Source: Phragmitibacter sp.
GTDB taxonomy: Bacteria > Verrucomicrobiota > Verrucomicrobiia > Verrucomicrobiales > Verrucomicrobiaceae
Assembly (NCBI GenBank): GCA_025361865.1
Contig: JANYJH010000074.1
Span: 1 to 35,366 of the forward strand
Length of the DNA stretch: 35,366 nt
Direction: 5' to 3'
Shown: positions 32,169 to 35,366 of the stretch, piece by piece
Layout of the letters: every line of letters starts with the position of its first letter
Position numbering within the stretch: position 1 is the stretch's first letter
Translations under genes and position numbers: made by a program
The notes under the pieces: generated by a model
Database searches by the model: none
Seen by the model: the letters and a program-made list of their open reading frames with translations, nothing else
What the model was told of the DNA's origin: nothing

Positions 32169-34775
32169 TCACTTCGCTGGAGCCGCATGACTGGCAGACC
32201 AGGCTTCCCACATGGCTTTGACGCGGGCGGCGGCAGCGGCATCTCCCTTCTGCGTCCGGGCGGCTTCAAGAGCCGTTGCAACCGCACTTTGCTCTGAGAT
32301 CAGCGCAGCCGTGGATTCTTTGAGCTTATCATCCAGCAACGGAATCTGCTGGAGATAGATCTTCATCAGTTGCTTGAGGATCGGTGGCGAGTTGGGATCA
32401 ACGACGGGCGGCACCGCGCCTTTGTTGGCCACGCGGGAGATTTCGTTCAGAATCGGGTTGCGCTCCGATGGCGCAGTTCCCGTCAGCTTGCCGCGCAAAG
32501 CCGCGACGTATTTGTTGTCGAGATCTTCGCGCAACGTGGTCGCTCCTTTGATGATGCGCTCGTCCCATTGGGCTTCAAATTGGGCTTTGAGCTGGGTTAT
32601 CTCAGTGTCATCTACCGGCGTGGCACTGGCCATCTCGATCCTCGCTGTTGCCAAAGGGGCCTCGCTGGAGACGAGTGATTTCAGTTCCGGCAGACGCCAG
32701 AGATGGAGTGCGTTATCGCCGTCTTTGGCCAGCTTTTGTCCTGCTTCAGAACCGATGCCGCCCCCTGTGAGAAGGAAGGCCTCATCTGCGCTGACATCCA
32801 GGTAGTTCGTGCAATGCGTTTCCCCTGTGACTTTCCACATTTCCTTGCCTGTGATCGTCTCAAAGATGCGGATCGTGGAGTCACCGCAACCCGTGAGAAT
32901 CAAGCGGCCACGATCCAGAAAACGGAGGCTGAAAATGCTGGAGCCGAGCCCTTCACATCGCGCCACTTCCTTCTCTGATTTCAGGTCCAGCACCGCCACA
33001 GCCCGCGACTGAACGGCGGCCAACCAACGCCCATCGGGTGATACCGCTATGCGGTAGGGCATGATGCTCAAGGGGCGAATGACTCCGAGAGGAATATTGC
33101 TCTTAAAGCTGCCGATGCGCATCTCCGTCTGATTGGGCGTGGTGCTGCTGCTGCGACCGCCCGTGATGAAGCGCTCATCGGCGCTGCCCGGCACGCGGGC
33201 TACGCTTTGCACGGCCCCTGTCCATCCATCGAGAGGAAAGGGACTGGAACCATCCGCGAACTTCCACAACTGCAAAGGAGTCGTCTGATCGGAAGACGCG
33301 AGCAGCAGGGCATCATCGCTTGGCGAGAAGGTCACGCTGCCCGTTTGCTTGCCCGTGGTGGTGGCTTGGGCGACGGGCGCTCCTGAATCCACATCCCAGA
33401 CCCGCGTCTGAGAATCATTGCCCCCTGCGGCCACGTAACGGCCTGTGCTGCTTAAGGCCACACAAGTCAATGCCGCGCTCTCAGCGGTGAACGTCTGGAG
33501 GCATTCACCCCTCGCCACGGCCCAGACTTTGACCGTTCCATCAGCGCTGGAGGTCACGGCTCGCTTTTGATCTGGCAGCAAGGCCACGCCCGTGATGGTG
33601 TCATTGTGGGACTGCTGAAATTTGGAGAGATGACCAGCGGGAACGTCGGCGACATTGACCGTTTGCAGTTCCGCCACGGAGATCATCGGCTTTACTGGCT
33701 CGGTGGATTCGGGCGTTGCAGGCATCACGGAAGGAGTGGTCGTCTTCACCTTGAGTGCCTCCTCAGCGGTCACCGTTTTAAGCTGCTCTACGGGGTCTTT
33801 GCGGGCATTCCAGAAATACAATCCGGTCAAACCGATGGCCGCTAGGACCATGAGCTTGATCATCAGTGAAATGACCGAGACTGGTTGCGGCGGAACCACC
33901 TGCACAGGCACTTGAGGAACCACTCGCTGCGGCCCGCCACCTGAGGGGAAACGACGACGATTCGCGATCAAAGAAATCGACTGCCGCATCTCCTTCACCT
34001 GCTGGTAACGATCCTTCGGGAAGACGCGCGTGGCTTTGGCGATGACTTCATCCCAACCGACATCCGCGCCGCTGAGGACAGAGGCCAACTGTCGGGTTTT
34101 CTTTGGCAAGGTTTGCGTCAGCGTCTCATAGAAAAGGACGCCCATCGCATAGATGTCCGCCCTTTGATCCACCTCGATGCCCTGCGTGATTTCGGGAGCC
34201 GCATAGTCCGGCGTGCCCATCATCACTTCCTGATCCTGCGCCGCTGTGGCGCGGGCGAGACCGAAGTCCGCCACCTTCACATGGCCATCCGTGCTGATGA
34301 GAATATTGTTCGGCTTGATGTCCCGGTGGATGATGCCGTGGTCATGTGCGTATTGGATCGCATCGCAGAGCTGGAGCGCATAGGAGAGCGCGTGCTCCTT
34401 GGTCACTGCGCCGGTATGAATCAAATCATGCAGCGTGTGACCGGGGACATATTCCATGACGAGGAACAGATGTCCTGCCTGCGTGGTGCCGAAGTCGAAC
34501 ACGCCCACGATGTTCCCATGATGCAGCTTCGCCATGGCCCGCGCTTCGATCTGAAACCGCGCAGTGAAATCCATGTCCGTCTCCCCGGAAATCATCGCGG
34601 GGAGAACCTTGATGGCCACGTAGCGGTCCAGCGCGGCCTGTCGCGCCAGATACACCGCGCCCATGCCGCCCTGGGCGATGAAATCATGGATTTCATACTG
34701 CGGCAAGTAGTGCGCAAGCTCCTGAAGACTAGGAGCTTGAAAGGTCACTGGGGGAATGGAGTCGTCGTCAGCCAT
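32169..34775 (-). CDS. Membrane-anchored Ser/Thr protein kinase with WD40-type beta-propeller
   Basis: The 868-residue protein has a complete Hanks kinase (about 27-275): FIAQGGMGAVYLAR, K56 in VAIKVLP, HRDIKPNN (150-157), DFGLAR (170-175), GTPDYAAPE and DIYAMGVLFYETL. A proline-rich linker leads to one hydrophobic segment (about 301-323). Residues about 385-700 contain WD-type repeats, such as VTSSADGTVKVWAV, VAAGGNDSQTRVWDV and LTGCGDSTIRIFE. The tail (from 725) is helical and Ala/Gln-rich, likely coiled coil. The propeller would face the periplasm and bind protein or other ligands. ATG at 34775 was chosen; the frame opens 69 bases earlier. It lies after acpS on the same strand. Confidence 0.9.
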   Translation of the reverse strand: MADDDSIPPVTFQAPSLQELAHYLPQYEIHDFIAQGGMGAVYLARQAALDRYVAIKVLPAMISGETDMDFTARFQIEARAMAKLHHGNIVGVFDFGTTQAGHLFLVMEYVPGHTLHDLIHTGAVTKEHALSYALQLCDAIQYAHDHGIIHRDIKPNNILISTDGHVKVADFGLARATAAQDQEVMMGTPDYAAPEITQGIEVDQRADIYAMGVLFYETLTQTLPKKTRQLASVLSGADVGWDEVIAKATRVFPKDRYQQVKEMRQSISLIANRRRFPSGGGPQRVVPQVPVQVVPPQPVSVISLMIKLMVLAAIGLTGLYFWNARKDPVEQLKTVTAEEALKVKTTTPSVMPATPESTEPVKPMISVAELQTVNVADVPAGHLSKFQQSHNDTITGVALLPDQKRAVTSSADGTVKVWAVARGECLQTFTAESAALTCVALSSTGRYVAAGGNDSQTRVWDVDSGAPVAQATTTGKQTGSVTFSPSDDALLLASSDQTTPLQLWKFADGSSPFPLDGWTGAVQSVARVPGSADERFITGGRSSSTTPNQTEMRIGSFKSNIPLGVIRPLSIMPYRIAVSPDGRWLAAVQSRAVAVLDLKSEKEVARCEGLGSSIFSLRFLDRGRLILTGCGDSTIRIFETITGKEMWKVTGETHCTNYLDVSADEAFLLTGGGIGSEAGQKLAKDGDNALHLWRLPELKSLVSSEAPLATARIEMASATPVDDTEITQLKAQFEAQWDERIIKGATTLREDLDNKYVAALRGKLTGTAPSERNPILNEISRVANKGAVPPVVDPNSPPILKQLMKIYLQQIPLLDDKLKESTAALISEQSAVATALEAARTQKGDAAAAARVKAMWEAWSASHAAPAK

Positions 34776-34843
34776 GAATAAATAGCGAGCCGACTTTACC
34801 GAAGTCCGTCTCCGTGGCGAGAACGAAGTTATCGGATGTGTCA

Positions 34844-35245
34844 TTATTCCCCGATGGCCACCACCGAGGCCGCAGCCGTCGTCTCCGTGTGCGTCAGCGT
34901 GAGCAAAACCCGCTGGATACCCATCGAAGCCGCCTGCCGTGCCGCGCCATCATGCAAAACGATGGACGGCTGGCCGTTGGCGGCGCGTCGGACCTCCACA
35001 TCTTTCCAGCCCACACCTTCCGCGAAGCCCGTGCCCAGCGCCTTCACCACGGCTTCCTTCGCCGCAAATCTGGCTGCATAGTGAATCTCCGGCGAGGCAC
35101 AGGCATCACAATACTCGATCTCCCCCGCGTGAAACATCCGCTCCTTAAAACGGTCGCCACTGCGCGCCAGCAAGGCCCGAATGCGCGAGACTTCCACCAG
35201 ATCGAGACCGAGGGCGATGATGGAGGAATGCGGTCGTTCAGCCAT
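34844..35245 (-). CDS. acpS: Holo-[acyl-carrier-protein] synthase
   Basis: This 133-residue protein has both AcpS signatures: IALGLDLVEVSRI with the metal-binding aspartate near the N terminus and HYAARFAAKEAVVKALGTG in the middle, followed by GWKDVEVRRAANGQP and LTLTHTETTAAASVVA. It transfers 4'-phosphopantetheine from CoA to apo-ACP. The frame is open to 35284 but ATG at 35245 starts the family region. In many bacteria acpS follows pdxJ, and the few codons at the window edge are compatible with that. Confidence 0.93.
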   Translation of the reverse strand: MAERPHSSIIALGLDLVEVSRIRALLARSGDRFKERMFHAGEIEYCDACASPEIHYAARFAAKEAVVKALGTGFAEGVGWKDVEVRRAANGQPSIVLHDGAARQAASMGIQRVLLTLTHTETTAAASVVAIGE

Positions 35246-35326
35246 AGTTGGGATAAGGTTAGCGGTCGTTTGCCGTCCTGTCATAAACCATAGCTCAACA
35301 ACTGCAAACCACAGCTAACCCCCTGC

Positions 35327-35366
35327 TCAGCCCTTGTAATCCGCCATCACGGCCAGCATTTCTTGA
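35327..35366 (-). CDS. C-terminal end of a gene running off the window, possibly pdxJ
   Basis: On the minus strand an open frame enters from the right edge and ends at TGA (35327-35329), encoding QEMLAVMADYKG at its end. Only twelve full codons are visible. A terminal E-M-x-x-x-M helix is compatible with PdxJ, and pdxJ-acpS adjacency is common, but this is weak evidence. The 81-base gap to acpS has no clear signal. Confidence 0.3.
   Translation of the reverse strand, partial: QEMLAVMADYKG

Overview
The window looks like chromosomal DNA from a Verrucomicrobiota bacterium, probably of the Prosthecobacter/Verrucomicrobium type. This is inferred from gene content, not from a marker gene. The supporting families are a PEP-CTERM surface protein, a Tat-exported Gfo/Idh/MocA oxidoreductase next to a DUF6807 (PmoA-like) protein, a ThuA-domain protein, an S1 sulfatase, a DUF1080 domain, two Hanks-type Ser/Thr kinases with membrane anchors, and Gram-negative envelope genes (TamA/TamB-like, LolA-like). 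Coding is dense, moderately GC-rich and on both strands. I see no prophage, IS element, CRISPR array or rRNA.

Layout. 0-4.3 kb (+): a GalU-like nucleotidyltransferase and a 1112-residue fusion of a fucokinase-type GHMP kinase with a UDPGP-type pyrophosphorylase, probably for sugar-nucleotide supply. 4.3-9.3 kb (-): a tight run of ThuA protein, sulfatase, kinase-DUF1080 fusion and PdxA. 9.4-10.3 kb (+): a PEP-CTERM protein behind a very AT-rich leader. 10.4-16.3 kb (+): a TamB/TamA-like envelope assembly pair, with the TamB frame broken by one in-frame TAG. 16.3-16.9 kb (+): a PIN-toxin module with a 59-residue partner. 17.0-18.6 kb (-): LolA-like protein, FabZ-like dehydratase, FmdB-like protein and tRNA-Ser(GGA). 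18.9-22.5 kb (-): two paralogous MFS transporters and a GlsB-type membrane protein. 22.6-25.8 kb (+): KDPG aldolase, a NagB fused to a PIG-L-like domain, and a small lipoprotein. 25.8-28.7 kb (-): ThiS, the Gfo/Idh oxidoreductase and the DUF6807 protein. 28.8 kb (+): a WbpP-type UDP-GlcNAc 4-epimerase. 29.9-30.6 kb (-): a second PIN-toxin module. 30.6-32.1 kb (+): YicC and guanylate kinase. 32.2-35.4 kb (-): a WD40 kinase, AcpS and the tail of one more gene, possibly pdxJ.

The main theme is uptake and breakdown of sugars (sulfated, amino and keto sugars) together with sugar-nucleotide production and envelope building. The most unusual features are the kinase/pyrophosphorylase fusion in an order opposite to FKP, the interrupted TamB, the kinase-DUF1080 receptor-like protein, a NagB whose fused deacetylase-like domain has lost its metal ligands, and four intergenic palindromes, three of which begin exactly one base after a stop codon. 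I found no clear example of a wholly new defence or mobile system.
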